Origin: Cladopsammia gracilis
Taxonomy: Eukaryota > Cnidaria > Anthozoa > Scleractinia > Dendrophylliidae
NCBI GenBank assembly: GCA_022457155.1
Contig: JAJGOT010000477.1
Coordinates: forward strand, 404,001-468,000
Direction: 5' to 3'
DNA length: 64,000 nucleotides
Shown here piece by piece: positions 43,310 through 52,734 of this stretch (position 1 is its first letter; each line of letters opens with the position of its first letter). A program made the translations under genes and the position numbers. Under the pieces are notes generated by a model that saw only the letters and a program-made list of their open reading frames with translations, did not search any database and was not told the DNA's origin.

Positions 43310-44122
43310 TCAGTTGTCTCTTCCTTCCTTCGGACGATGAATAAGGATTAGCTTGTGTACGGGTCTATCCAGAAGCTTCTTATTTCCGGATTCAGTATAG
43401 AAGAGAGAGACTTTGCGAACGAGTCCGTCATCACTGGGATAGACTTGGGTGACTCTGGCGAGAGGCCATTTATTTCTTGGGGAAGAATCTTCGCAAATCA
43501 GAACAATATCGTCAACTTGGACGTTAGGGACGGTCTTGTTCCACTTCTGACGCTTTTGCTGCCGCAGACAATATTCTCGTTGCCATCGGAGCCAGAATTG
43601 GTCAGCCAAGAATTGAACTCTGCGCCATCTCTTTCTGGTGTACAGATCTGGTCGAGAGAAGTTGCCAGGCGGAGGTAGTACTGCCTTTGTCTTGAGAGTG
43701 AGCAAGTGATTTGGTGTGATCGGTTCAGGTGCTTGTGGGTCTGACAAGCTGTCGGTGGTCAGCGGACGGCTGTTCACGAGGTTTTCGGCTTCAGTGAAGA
43801 GAGTACGTAACCCTTCGTCGTCTAGCTGCGTTGAGTGATCTTCGAGGAGGCCAGATAGAGAGGAACGTACGGTTCGTATCATGCGCTCCCACACACCTCC
43901 TATGTGTGAGGAGCTGGGGAAATTCATCTTGAACTCGATGAAGTCGCATTCTTGTGTTAATAGGAAGTTCTTCACTGCGTCAGTGTTCACCTCTGCATTG
44001 AGCTCGTTTCTTCCTCCAATGAAGTTGCTTCCTTGATCTGATCTTAGTTGGCGCACTTTGCCTCTTCTGTTGATGAATCTTCTGAGCGCGTTAATGAATG
44101 AACTTGTTTCCATAGTGTTCAA
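43310..44122 (-). pseudogene. BEL/Pao integrase core end and C-terminal domain
   Basis: Integrase of the retrotransposon, read to its stop at 43310. It holds the second catalytic Asp in LRSDQGSNFIGG and the catalytic Glu in HIGGVWERMIRTVR, then the PITPNHLLTLKTKAVLPP segment and a beta-rich DUF5641-like end (NVQVDDIVLICEDSSPRNKW, ARVTQVYPSDDGLVRKV). A frame change at about 44122-44127 separates it from the first catalytic Asp; a short duplicated GAGGTTTCGA near 44130-44152 may be the cause. Confidence 0.85.
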
Positions 44123-44126
44123 GGTT

Positions 44127-45054
44127 TCAAGAGGTTTCGAGAGGTTTCGAGAGGCACGTGAAGACGATACCCCAACGTTTCAATTCCTTTCGGCCTTCCT
44201 TAATATACCACGGGCCGAAAACGTCCATACCCGTGTAGGTAAAGGGCGGTGCTTGTGTCACACGCTCTTCAGGAAGATTTGCCATCTTTTGGACTCGTGC
44301 TCGTCCGCGCAATTTGTGGCAAAAGGCACAGCTTGACAGGAGATGGGAGACAACAGAACGACCGTTCACAATCCAATAACCTGCTTGTCTGATGGAGTTG
44401 TGGGTCATCCCATAACCTGGGTGGTGCTCTTTGCTGTGAAAGTGTCGGATGAGGAGATTCGTCACGTGACTCTTCTTTGGACATATGACCGGATGTTTTA
44501 TGCCATAATCTAATTCGGCTTTCAGGAGTCGTCCGCCAATTCTGAGGATTCCCTTGCTGTCTAAGAAGGGGTCCAGTTTGTAGAGAGAACTTGTCTTCTT
44601 AATCGTTTCGTTCCTGGTATGAGCACTGTGGCGATCCTGGAACATACTATCTTGGTGGTTGAGACTTTGAAGGATTTGGATCTCCTTGCCGAAGTGCTCG
44701 AACTGAACTGACTTGAGAATTACTTCTTCTGCTAAGCGTAATTCGTCGACTTGTAGGGGGGCCGGTGTTGGGCCTTGTGTTGAACTGCTTGTTAGGGCGT
44801 CTCTGTTCTATCATTCTCTGGATGCGCACAACGCTCCTCTTTAGGCGAATGAGGGAAGATGAATGGCGAAAGCGTTCTGGTTCAAGAATACTATGAGAGC
44901 TCTCCTTCTCTTCGCTCTTGGTTTCTTCATGGCTTGAAATGCAGACGGTGGACTTAGGTTTCTTGACTTCAACGTCTTCGTGTTGTAGATCCGCAACTTG
45001 GTCTAGGCTGATCACCGGTACTTCGTTTTCCCATAGGAATTCAGGGCCATTGAA
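44127..45054 (-). pseudogene. BEL/Pao integrase N-terminal zinc region and linker, broken
   Basis: This piece covers the linker after RNase H and the H2C2 zinc-binding start of integrase: GILRIGGRLLKAELDYG, LLIRHFHSKEHHPGYG, then CAFCHKLRGRA, followed by TGMDVFGPWYIKEG with the first catalytic Asp. Frame changes occur near 45050, 44760 and 44646. Everything needed for the zinc finger is visible but not in one frame. Confidence 0.75.
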
Positions 45055-45708
45055 TCATAGTTCGTGTTCAGAAAGCTCTTTAGTGGTGGCACCTCTTGAC
45101 GCGATATCAGCTGGGTTGTTCGGACTGCTAACGTAATGCCACTGCTGTGGGTTTGATCTGTCGCGGATGTGTTGAACACGATTTCCGACATACGTATGGA
45201 AGCGTCTCGCGTCATTTCGAATGTACCCTAGAACGACGGAAGAGTCCGTGTAAAACACTTTCACCGGGTTACTGTAGTAAAGCTCTTGGCTGAGCATGGA
45301 GGCTACGTTGGTAGCAACCACGGCGGCGGTCAGTTCAAGGCGTGGGATTGACATTGGCTTGAGTGGCGCGACCCTAGCTTTGCCTATCAGGAAGCTGACA
45401 TGCGCTTGGCCTGAATTGTTTACAAGACGTAGGTAGGTTACTTGGCCGAGGCCTGTGTTGCTGGCATCGGAGAAGCTGTGTAACTCCACGGCAACTGGTT
45501 CGCCGAAATCAGGTGGCTTGAGACACCTTGCTATCTTGATCGTCTCCACAAGAGGTAGTTCCGATCTCCATTTTTCCCATTGTGAACGGATGTGGGCAGG
45601 AACTGGGTCGTCCCAGTCGATGCCTTCGCGGCACAGTTCTTGGAGCAACTGTTTTCCGACTAAGATGACAGGTGTAATGACACCAAGCGGATCATAAACT
45701 GAACTCAC
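45055..45708 (-). pseudogene. BEL/Pao RNase H-like region
   Basis: Open from 45708 to 45055. It starts with SSVYDPLGVITPVILVGKQL, the connection after the reverse transcriptase, and includes AVELHSFSDASNTGLGQV with an Asp of RNase H, PRLELTAAVVATNVA with its Glu, and VFYTDSSVVLGYI with a further Asp. It ends in NPADIASRGATTKEL, the standard ending before the integrase zinc region. It is separated from the reverse transcriptase by a frame change near 45740. Confidence 0.82.
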
Positions 45709-45751
45709 AGTTGATAGAATTCCGCGACGGGTGAGAGGTTTGTCCTTGAGC

Positions 45752-47932
45752 TCAATTCGAAATCCAATGGTATATATCAGACTGGATGCACCAATAGGTA
45801 CCTAAGGATCGCTGGACAGGTAATACATCGTGACGTAGATCGAGGTCCTTCAAGTCCTTGGAGCGATCTTCAGCAGGTAAGGCTTCCAGCACAGTCTCAC
45901 TGTTGCTGGCAAACTTGTGCAGGCGTAGGTTGACTGCTGCGCACATGGCTTGGGTATTCTTGATGACATTGATTGCTTTAGCTGTTGTGGCGAAAGATTT
46001 CAACCCGTCATCTACAAAGAAGTCGTTCTTCAAGAAATCTGCAGCCTCATTGCCGAACTGTTCTCTGCCGGCTTCTGCTGTCGTTCTGAGACCAAAATTA
46101 GCAACTCCTGGGGAGGAGACGGCCCCGAAAAGGTGGACGTTCATGTTGTACTCTACGATTTGACTCTCTAAGTTGTTATCCTTGAACCACAGAAATCGTA
46201 GAAAGTCTCTGTGTTCCGGGCTGACGTGAAAACTATGAAACATCTGTTCAATGTCGCATGTCATTGCTGTCTCTTCCTTTCGAAACCGCGAGAGCACACA
46301 AACGAGGGCATTCATCATGTCAGGGCCCTGTAGCAGATGTTTGTTGAGAGACTCGTTGTGGAAGATGGCACTGCAGTCGAAAACGATTCTAATTTGGTCA
46401 GGTTTCTTGGGGTAATAAATGTCAAAATGAGGCAAGTACCACACCTTTCCTGTGGCGGTCTTGAGTTGATCTGATGGGACGAGACTGGCGTGGTTCTTGT
46501 TAAACATTTTCTGCATGAACTCAGTATACTGCTTCAATACTTTGTCATTCTTGAGAAGTTTTCTTTTCATGCCTAGTAGCCTGTTTAGGCATTGTTCTCG
46601 GTTGTTCGGCAGACTCAAGTTGTCTGTCCTCAGTGGTAGCGGTATTTCCCAATTGCCCAGTTCATTTGTGTGGATGCTTGTGGTAAGAAGATCATTGAAA
46701 CGTCTGTCCTCGACAGACTCGGTGTTCTCAGTGCCTCGGATGGTTCGGCTATGATGTAGTTCACTGTAATCCAATTGCATCATTTCTCTTATCTGCTGGG
46801 GCGTAGTGACATCCATAGATTGATGTTTGGAAGCGAAAGAGGCTACGGCCTCTTCTCTGGAACTGTTGCTAGTTGGAACATTGAAGAGGTTGTGAGAATC
46901 TTCTCGTCGTACGGTGATGCGGTTAACTGTTGCACAAGCCGTACTGTCTTGTTGGTTGTCTAGACAAACTGGACCGATGATCGTCCAACCAAACTTGTAC
47001 TCTTCAGCCCATGGCTCATTGTCTCTGCCGTATATAACGTGTAATGGCTGAAAGGCAGATGGGATGTTACGACCGATTAACAATCCTATCTCTACTCCGG
47101 GATGATAGTGGATGTGGTGGGCGATCTCCTTAAGGTGCGGCCAGAGTTGGGCGATGTCAGGCGTGTCGATGTCCTGATGGCTAGCTGGAATTTTCTCTTG
47201 TGAGTATGCAAACGGAATCTTAATAGAATTGTGTCGACTGTCTGTGTCCTTGATGTGCAATCCGTTTACTTTCTGAGTACGAACAGTGTTCACGCCCGCA
47301 ATCGTACTGATATTGAGGTTAACTTCCTGGCCTTTGACCTGCAGCTGGTCGAGAAGAGTGTCTGTGATGAAAACATCTGTTGACTGGTCATCCAGAACTG
47401 CATAGGTCGGCATCCTTGCTGAAGGGTTGTCTTGATGGAAGACTTCGACGAGAACTATTCTAGCGCATGAACGAGCAGAATGACCTTGATTGCAGACTCG
47501 TGAGCAAGCAGACCTCGCTTCACTGGCATTAATCACTTTGTGCCTGGATGGGTCATGCAGTACAGTGGCATGTTTCTGTCGACAAATCTTGCAATCTAGC
47601 CTGTCTTGTTCGCAGTCTCTGGCAACATGTTTGTTGGAATTAACACACTTGAGACAGACTTTGTTTTTCATTAGGAAATCTCTGCGTTCTTCGTATCCTA
47701 ATTTCTGAAACTGTTCGCAATCGTTCATGCTATGGGACTTCATCTTGTGATAGAAGCAATAAGTGTTAGCCGTAGTAGCTTTGGTAGTGTCCGGTTGCTG
47801 AGCATGGGTTGAAAGCACATTGGAGATTTCACTTGCTTCTTCATGATTAGCATTTGTCTCGCCATTGTTACTGGAGGGTGAAGTGGAGGTCAGATTAACA
47901 GCTGGAGGACGCAGGCGGGGTTGGCGGTTCAA
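45752..47932 (-). pseudogene. BEL/Pao zinc knuckles, aspartic protease and reverse transcriptase (726 residues open)
   Basis: A long open minus-strand block. The early part has knuckle-like CFYHKMKSHSMNDCEQF and CLKCVNSNKHVARDC, then CKICRQKHATVLHD. The aspartic protease follows with TYAVLDDQSTDVFITD and IGLLIGRNIP. The reverse transcriptase has IRIVFDCSAIFHNESLN, TCDIEQMFHSFHV with its first catalytic Asp, and NDFFVDDGLKSF carrying the YVDD-type pair as FVDD. It ends in a frame change after RSLGTYWCIQ. Order and lengths fit BEL/Pao. It is not a stand-alone gene, because gag is separated from it by a stop near 47950. Confidence 0.88.
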
Positions 47933-47950
47933 AGGTTTGAAACGGTCTGT

Positions 47951-48601
47951 CTATGATGTACCACTTGAACCTGAAGCTTGAACAATTTGAGGTATGTTGA
48001 CACGCTCAGCGTGGTAACGCACTTCTTGAGCAAAGTCCGCAAATGAAGGGAATGTGTCCTTGCCTTCTTTCTTCTGAAGTTTCAGCACTTTATCAGACCA
48101 TTTGGGCTTGAACCACGATGGCAGCTTTTCGACAAGACTTTGAATCTGTGACAGGTAATTAAGGACTTGGAGACTCGGAATGTGTTCGCTTGCAATCTTC
48201 ACTTGTTGAAGGAAGTCACTGAATTCTTCTAAGGCTGTTGCATCGTTCGGTCCCACCTTTGGCCAGGTTGTTAGTTTCTTCTGAAAACTGGTACTGATTA
48301 TCGCTGGGTGGCCAAAACGTTCCTTGAGGATTGTGCGGGCTTGTTGATACGCACCTTCCGGGTTCTGCACTAAGTACTGAAGCTGCTCTACCACTTTCTT
48401 GGCTTTGCCATCCAAATATTGGTACAAGAAGTGTAGTTTCTGTTGGGCTGTCACTGGTGCTGAATCAATCAGACTATCAAAAGAATTCTCCCACAGGAAG
48501 AATTTAGTCTTGTCAGTCTCATCACCCCTAAAAACATCTGGTGTGGCTTGAGGGAGGCGTTGTAGCTGACTGATCTTGGCTAGGGTGTCAGTTAGTTGCA
48601 C
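47951..48601 (-). pseudogene. BEL/Pao gag, capsid-like part
   Basis: A 216-residue open stretch with LPQATPDVFRGDETDKTKFF, WENSFDSLIDSAPVTAQQKL, FLYQYLDGKAKKVVEQ and GAYQQARTILKERFGHP: the DUF1759 capsid-like signature of BEL/Pao gag. It forms the particle in which the RNA is copied. A stop at 47951 ends it, 18 bases before the protease-reverse transcriptase block; another break lies between it and the upstream gag part near 48610. Confidence 0.85.
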
Positions 48602-48637
48602 TGAATAATCTTGAGGTGCAGGGGAGTAGGCTGTATA

Positions 48638-50080
48638 TCACGATTGTACAAACGCTGGAAAATTTCCGCAAAAACCTCTTGGAGGTGTGAGTCCAATTTG
48701 GGACATTGTACACGCAGGCAATGTGTAAACTGGAGGAGCTTGTCCTCTTAAGCTGAAGGTGGTTGGAGTGGTAGAGTGTGAGATTCGATCGGTTGATCCT
48801 TGAGGGTCTTGATTCAAAGATACAGATACAACGTCAAGTGGTGTAGACGATGACGTCACTGTCACTTTAGTCACTGGGGTTGTTCTAGTGTCAAAGGGCG
48901 TTGTAGCAGACGCATCCGGTGTAGATGATGGTGTCACTGTTACTTTAGTCACTGGTGTTGTTCCAGTGCCAAAGGGCGTTGTAGCAGACGCATCCGGTGT
49001 AGATGATGGTGTCACTGTTACTTTAGTCACTGGTGTTGTTCCAGTGCCAAAAGGCGTTGTAGCAGACGCATCCGGTGTAGATGATGGTGTCACTGTTACT
49101 TTAGTCACTGGTGTTGTTCCAGTGCCAAAGGGCGTTGTAGCAGGCGCATCCGGTGTAGATGTATATTTGTCAGTATTATTGCTGGCAATAAAGGTGGAAA
49201 TTGGATCATAGGTTTCCGTCGGCAGTGCCGGCGACTGCAGACAGTTTTCTTCTTGCATTGCTTTTTGGTAGACTTGCTCTTGTGCAATGACTTCTCCAAG
49301 TTCTTTTTGTATTTTCAACTGTTCCAATTTCTGTTTTTGTTCTGTAATAACTGCTGAAAACTTCAACGTTTCTTCTAGGGCTGCTCTCTTAGCTCGAAAT
49401 TCAAGCAGGGTCTCCTTGCAAGAACTTCTACTTGATCCCGACCCTTTCGACACACATGAACGGTGGGACCTTTGAGATCTGATAGAGGCTGCATCATTTT
49501 GTAATTTGTCAATTTCTTTCACGGCTGTATCATGAACTGCTTTCCATGTGTCAAGCAGATAAGTTTGTTTACTTGTGGCCTGATGAGTTTCATCCGAATC
49601 ATCTGATAGCTCTATTCATTGGTCAAAACTTTGCAAGACAACGTCTAACTCCTTGATCAAAGCTGAAATATCTTCCTTTATTTCCTTGGGATCTTTGGCT
49701 GAGAGGATTTGCTCTTTAAAAGTGTCTAATTTAGAGCGAAACTGACGGTCGTTATCTATCGCAGCACTTCTCTTCAAGCCACAATTGTATTCTCGCCCTT
49801 TGGCCGTGAGGGTCCTGGGCCTAGTGTTACTCGAATCGTCAACAATGTCGGCATTTGTAATCGATGAAATTTCATCTATTTTTGGACGTAAAGACACATT
49901 ATCCGGTAAAATAACAGATGAGCTAACCTCAGTCTTTGTTGAGTCGACGATTTCTTTGTGAGCTGGACTTGAGGTGTGTTTTTTCGCGCTCTTCTCGATG
50001 AGAAATTCCTCTGGTTTCGACACGAAGGTTAGCCCGAGTCCGGTATCCTCGTGTTTATCGTCGAATTGTGTTGAATCCAT
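48638..50080 (-). pseudogene. BEL/Pao gag, N-terminal helical and repeat part
   Basis: From the ATG at 50080 (MDSTQFDDKHEDTGLGLTF) a 154-residue piece ends at 49616; after a stop the reading resumes with KLQNDAASIRSQRSHRSCVS, a coiled-coil-like LRAKRAALEETLKFSA-type segment, and then the 26-residue tandem repeats at 48840-49165. This is the usual place of the variable N-terminal gag region. The start is chosen because it lies about 90 bases inside the 5' long terminal repeat. Its exact role is not known. Confidence 0.7.
48840..49165. repeat. In-frame 78-bp tandem repeat in gag, four units
   Basis: The unit, marked by TTGTAGCAGACGCATCCGG, recurs at 78-base steps (48901, 48979, 49057, 49135). 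It encodes 26 residues rich in Thr, Ser and Pro (ATTPFGTGTTPVTKVTVT). The outermost copies are diverged and the middle ones nearly identical, as expected for recent unequal exchange. Because 78 is a multiple of three, the frame is kept; the opposite strand is also open across it, which explains a long plus-strand open frame there. Confidence 0.92.
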
Positions 50081-50171
50081 GGTAAAGTTCCTCGGCGTAA
50101 ATACAATTCGTTAGAGTTCCTCAGATTAAACAGAAGTCTTCAAAGTTCCTTGAGGTAAATACGAGTCTGAC

Positions 50172-50454
50172 TGTAGCGACCGCTTTTGGGTGAAGGCGGC
50201 GCGAGGGCAACATGCGTTGCAGAAATTCTGAAAGGTTCACTTCACTTTAATGCTGGTTCACAAGATGTTAACGGACCGAAGGGACCTTCAAAGACTGTAA
50301 TGGCTATTACAACATGCTTCGTGCGAAGCCTAAAGAACTGCGTTGGGCGATGTTGCCAAAAACACACTGCTCTCTCGTGGAGCTCACCAAAAACTGAAAT
50401 CCCGGATGCGCGTGACCGGGTCACGTGTTAAACAAAACGACTGGGAAGGCGTTA
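50172..50454 (-). repeat. BEL/Pao 5' long terminal repeat
   Basis: 283 bases, same sequence as the 3' copy but lacking 35 bases. Sequence just inside it (AGTCAGACTCG on the minus strand) is where a tRNA primer site is expected; the tRNA is not identified. Confidence 0.92.
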
Positions 50455-50960
50455 AATTATAACCATGGTTGTCTTGATCGAAAACAATATTAAAATAATG
50501 CGTAAACAAGTTGCTCAAGCATTTATACAGGAAAATGGTGCGATGTTCTGCATGTCTTCTTGTACCACCAAAGTTTATCTAAGGCCTCAATGGCTGATGC
50601 ACGAGGGGGTAAATCAAGAATTATACCTGCTGCTTTGTTATGCAGAACTTGCAGTTGTGCCGTTAAAGATACATTACCCCTATTTCCCCAAATTGTATCA
50701 GCATAATCAAATATAGGTAAGATATAACATCAATCTAGCCTCTAACAATAAGCATGATTTATACGTCAAAGAAGGCCTAACTTCTTATTTATCTTATTAC
50801 CAATATAGTCGATGTGATCTTGCCAACTTAGCTGCTTATTTATAACTACACCTGGATACGTAAATTAACTTGCTTCTTCGATGCACCTATCATCAGTCAT
50901 AATTGAGATTGAACTCAATTTCCGCTACCTATGATAATAGATTTGGATTTACTAAATAAT
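50455..50960 (-). pseudogene. LINE reverse transcriptase C-terminal region, upstream part
   Basis: Minus strand: VVINKQLSWQDHIDYIGNKI, then PIFDYADTIWGNRGNVSLTA and VLHNKAAGIILDLPPRASAI, the region following the LINE catalytic core, with stops and small frame changes. It continues across the BEL/Pao insertion at 42835. A 5' truncation lies near 50960; sequence from 50885 on is shared with a repeat at 62.7 kb. Confidence 0.7.
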
Positions 50961-51031
50961 ACCTAAGGTAAGCTGGACAAAAGCCATTGTCTACTTTACC
51001 TAGGTCTGAATTTAGCTTTGATTCGATGCTA

Positions 51032-51101
<70 letters not shown>

Positions 51102-51205
51102 GTATAATAGAGTAATTGCTATCAGATTCCCAAGGTGTTTATAATTTCTCACGGTTTAAACGCCTAAATAAATAAATCTCCGGAAAATTGAAGGTACTGT
51201 GTTGA
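50885..51205 (+). repeat. Dispersed repeat, second copy at 62725-62990
   Basis: Shared blocks in the same orientation include GATTGAACTCAATTTCC, AAGGTAAGCTG, GAATTTAGCTTTGAT, GTATAATAGAGTAATTGCTA and TCTCACGGTTTAAACGCCT, followed by AAATCTCCGGAAAATTGAA. The first copy is interrupted by a (TA)n tract at 51036-51095. The two copies lie just outside the pair of inverted Penelope-like elements. A third partial copy is near 63340-63390. Confidence 0.85.
51036..51095. repeat. (TA)n microsatellite
   Basis: TA dinucleotide run inside the dispersed repeat; absent from the copy at 62.8 kb, which reads GAATAGATTTGGAAGAAATG at the same place. Confidence 0.95.
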
Positions 51206-51404
51206 AACAATTCCATTGGCATACAAAGCTTTGCTTTCATGTCCAAATTGAGCACTTGTATTAGTATAGGATGAGTCATTGCTGTAGCATTGCGCATAGC
51301 TCACTAGTTTTCTAGTTTGAGCACTCTGGCATGGCTTAGATATTATCACATGTGTGGGACATTTGGGGTGGCTTTTAAAGCTATACCTCCATCTTAGCAT
51401 CAGC

Positions 51405-51450
51405 ACTGCACTGATGAGGCCCAGAAGGCCGAAACAGTACTGTCTGCAGT
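51405..51450 (+). ncRNA. Minimal hammerhead ribozyme fold at the outer end of Penelope-like copy 1
   Basis: Plus strand: stem I ACTGCA/TGCAGT (51405-51410 with 51445-51450), core CTGATGA (51411-51417), stem II GGCC..GGCC, GAAA (51431-51434) and a short stem III CAG-TA-CTG closing on the GTC cleavage triplet (51442-51444). All core bases of a type I hammerhead are present. Hammerheads are known in Penelope-like elements. Here it reads opposite to the coding strand. Its activity is inferred from the fold only. Confidence 0.75.
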
Positions 51451-51546
51451 TAGTAAAGTGCGATCTTGTAGCTTGAAAAGGTTAATGTAGAATTAGTTGT
51501 AATTATCAAGCTTCCAACTCCATGTCTTGACTTGATTGTGCTTTAT

Positions 51547-51591
51547 TGACCCTACGTTTCGGCCATCACGGCCTTCTTCAGGGGAGTTACA
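51547..51591 (-). ncRNA. Hammerhead-like module in the sense tail of Penelope-like copy 1
   Basis: On the minus strand CCTGAAGAAGGCCGTGATGG then CCGAAACGTAGGGTC gives CTGANGA, a GGCC/GGCC stem and GAAAC, as in a hammerhead core, but stem III is weak and stem I is not evident. The same module is at 62491-62525 on the plus strand in copy 2. It may be a degenerate or dimer-dependent ribozyme, or only a conserved tail hairpin. Confidence 0.5.
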
Positions 51592-52003
51592 AGTGTGTTA
51601 AGGCTTGCGTAAACCGTTGGCTATTCAAAACTATAACGTGACATGTATGGCGTCAATTATTGGTAGATAAACTAACAAAGTTATGCGCGCTAGAAAGTGC
51701 GCGCACTAATGTGGGTTAAATAAGCGTGCACTGAAATGCGCGCGTCTTAATATGGCGTAGTAGGAGAAAAATATAATAGTGTAAAATATAGATAGATTAT
51801 CAATCATAGTAACTTTGCAATGTATACCTAATATAAAAAGTATAAGTGTATCATAATGTGGCACCTAAATGCAGTATGGCTCCGAGAGAAGGGAAGGATA
51901 ATGAGTGAGTTCAGTCAAAAATAATAAGCTTGTGTAGACAGCAAATAAATTCAATAAAATGAAGGTGTAAATGAAATAAAATGAAAAGAAATGAAACCAG
52001 AAA

Positions 52004-52306
52004 CTAGATCAAGTTATTGATTACTGGTTTCAGTTTGTTAATCCAGTAATTTTCTCTCGTTCTTCTTGTGTCTAGATTCTTGTTTCGTACTTTTTGGATG
52101 ACTGATAACTTCATGTGCTGGCGTCCACATTTTTTGAAATGTCTTACTGTAGGGATGTTCTTATTCCCGATAGTGATGTCTGATCTGTGTTGGTTTGCTC
52201 TCATGTGTATGCTGTTTTTTGTCTCTTCAATGTACTGATCTTTACACTTGGCACAAGTGATCAGGTAGATAACATTCTCAGTTTGGCAGTTACTGTGTTG
52301 TTTCAA
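52004..52306 (-). CDS. GIY-YIG endonuclease domain of Penelope-like copy 1
   Basis: It cuts the target DNA for insertion. The minus-strand reading has VIYLITCAKCKDQYIEETKN, the GIY-YIG region with the second part as YIEE where YIGE is usual, then MRANQHRSDITIG with the catalytic-type Arg and His, and ENYWINKLKPVINNLI at the end with a stop at 52004. The upstream part of the same protein lies beyond the inserted element at 55534. Copy 2 has the same YIEE, so the change predates the two copies. Confidence 0.8.
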   Translation of the reverse strand: MKQHSNCQTENVIYLITCAKCKDQYIEETKNSIHMRANQHRSDITIGNKNIPTVRHFKKCGRQHMKLSVIQKVRNKNLDTRRTRENYWINKLKPVINNLI

Positions 52307-52366
52307 GATAACTGTTTCACGGGTGGTTGTACTTGTTACTGAACTGGAGAACGAGCCATATGATAG

Positions 52367-52703
52367 AGGCCTACTCTGGGACCTTAAGTCGCCTTAAGTC
52401 GCCTTAAGTCGCCTAAAGTCGCCTAAAGTCGCCTTAAGTCGCCCTTTGTCGCTTAAGGTTGCCTGAAGTTGTTAGGCTTAAAAAAGGCCTGCACACCTTA
52501 AAATTGCCCTAAAAGGTTTCACTTTTACTATTTCTTGAATATATAATAATTTTATTGTCCCAAATCTCTTTTTTAGTTCCCATATATGATTATATACTGC
52601 AAGGGTATGGCCCCATGCAGTAAAACATCATGCTTCAATAGTCATGCACCATGCCCTAGTTGCTTCAATTATATTTGCTGAACCCTATAAAGGATGGACC
52701 ATT

Positions 52704-52734
<31 letters not shown>

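Larger units (their letters stand above)
42836..50454 (-). mobile_element. BEL/Pao LTR retrotransposon, 7.6 kb, decayed
   Basis: Two matching long terminal repeats (42836-43153 and 50172-50454) flank gag, protease, reverse transcriptase, RNase H and integrase sequence on the minus strand in BEL/Pao order. ATTATA occurs at both outer edges (42830-42835 and 50456-50461, the second after one extra A). A purine-rich GGGGGAGCCAAG lies just before the 3' repeat as a polypurine tract. Reading is broken by frame changes and stops, so it is not active as a whole. Confidence 0.92.

Noticed and set aside
48888..49211. Plus-strand open frame of 107 codons with a regular repeat, or a CRISPR-like array
   Set aside because: It is the opposite strand of the 78-bp gag repeat; the units are contiguous with no unique spacers, and the minus-strand reading is part of the BEL/Pao gag.
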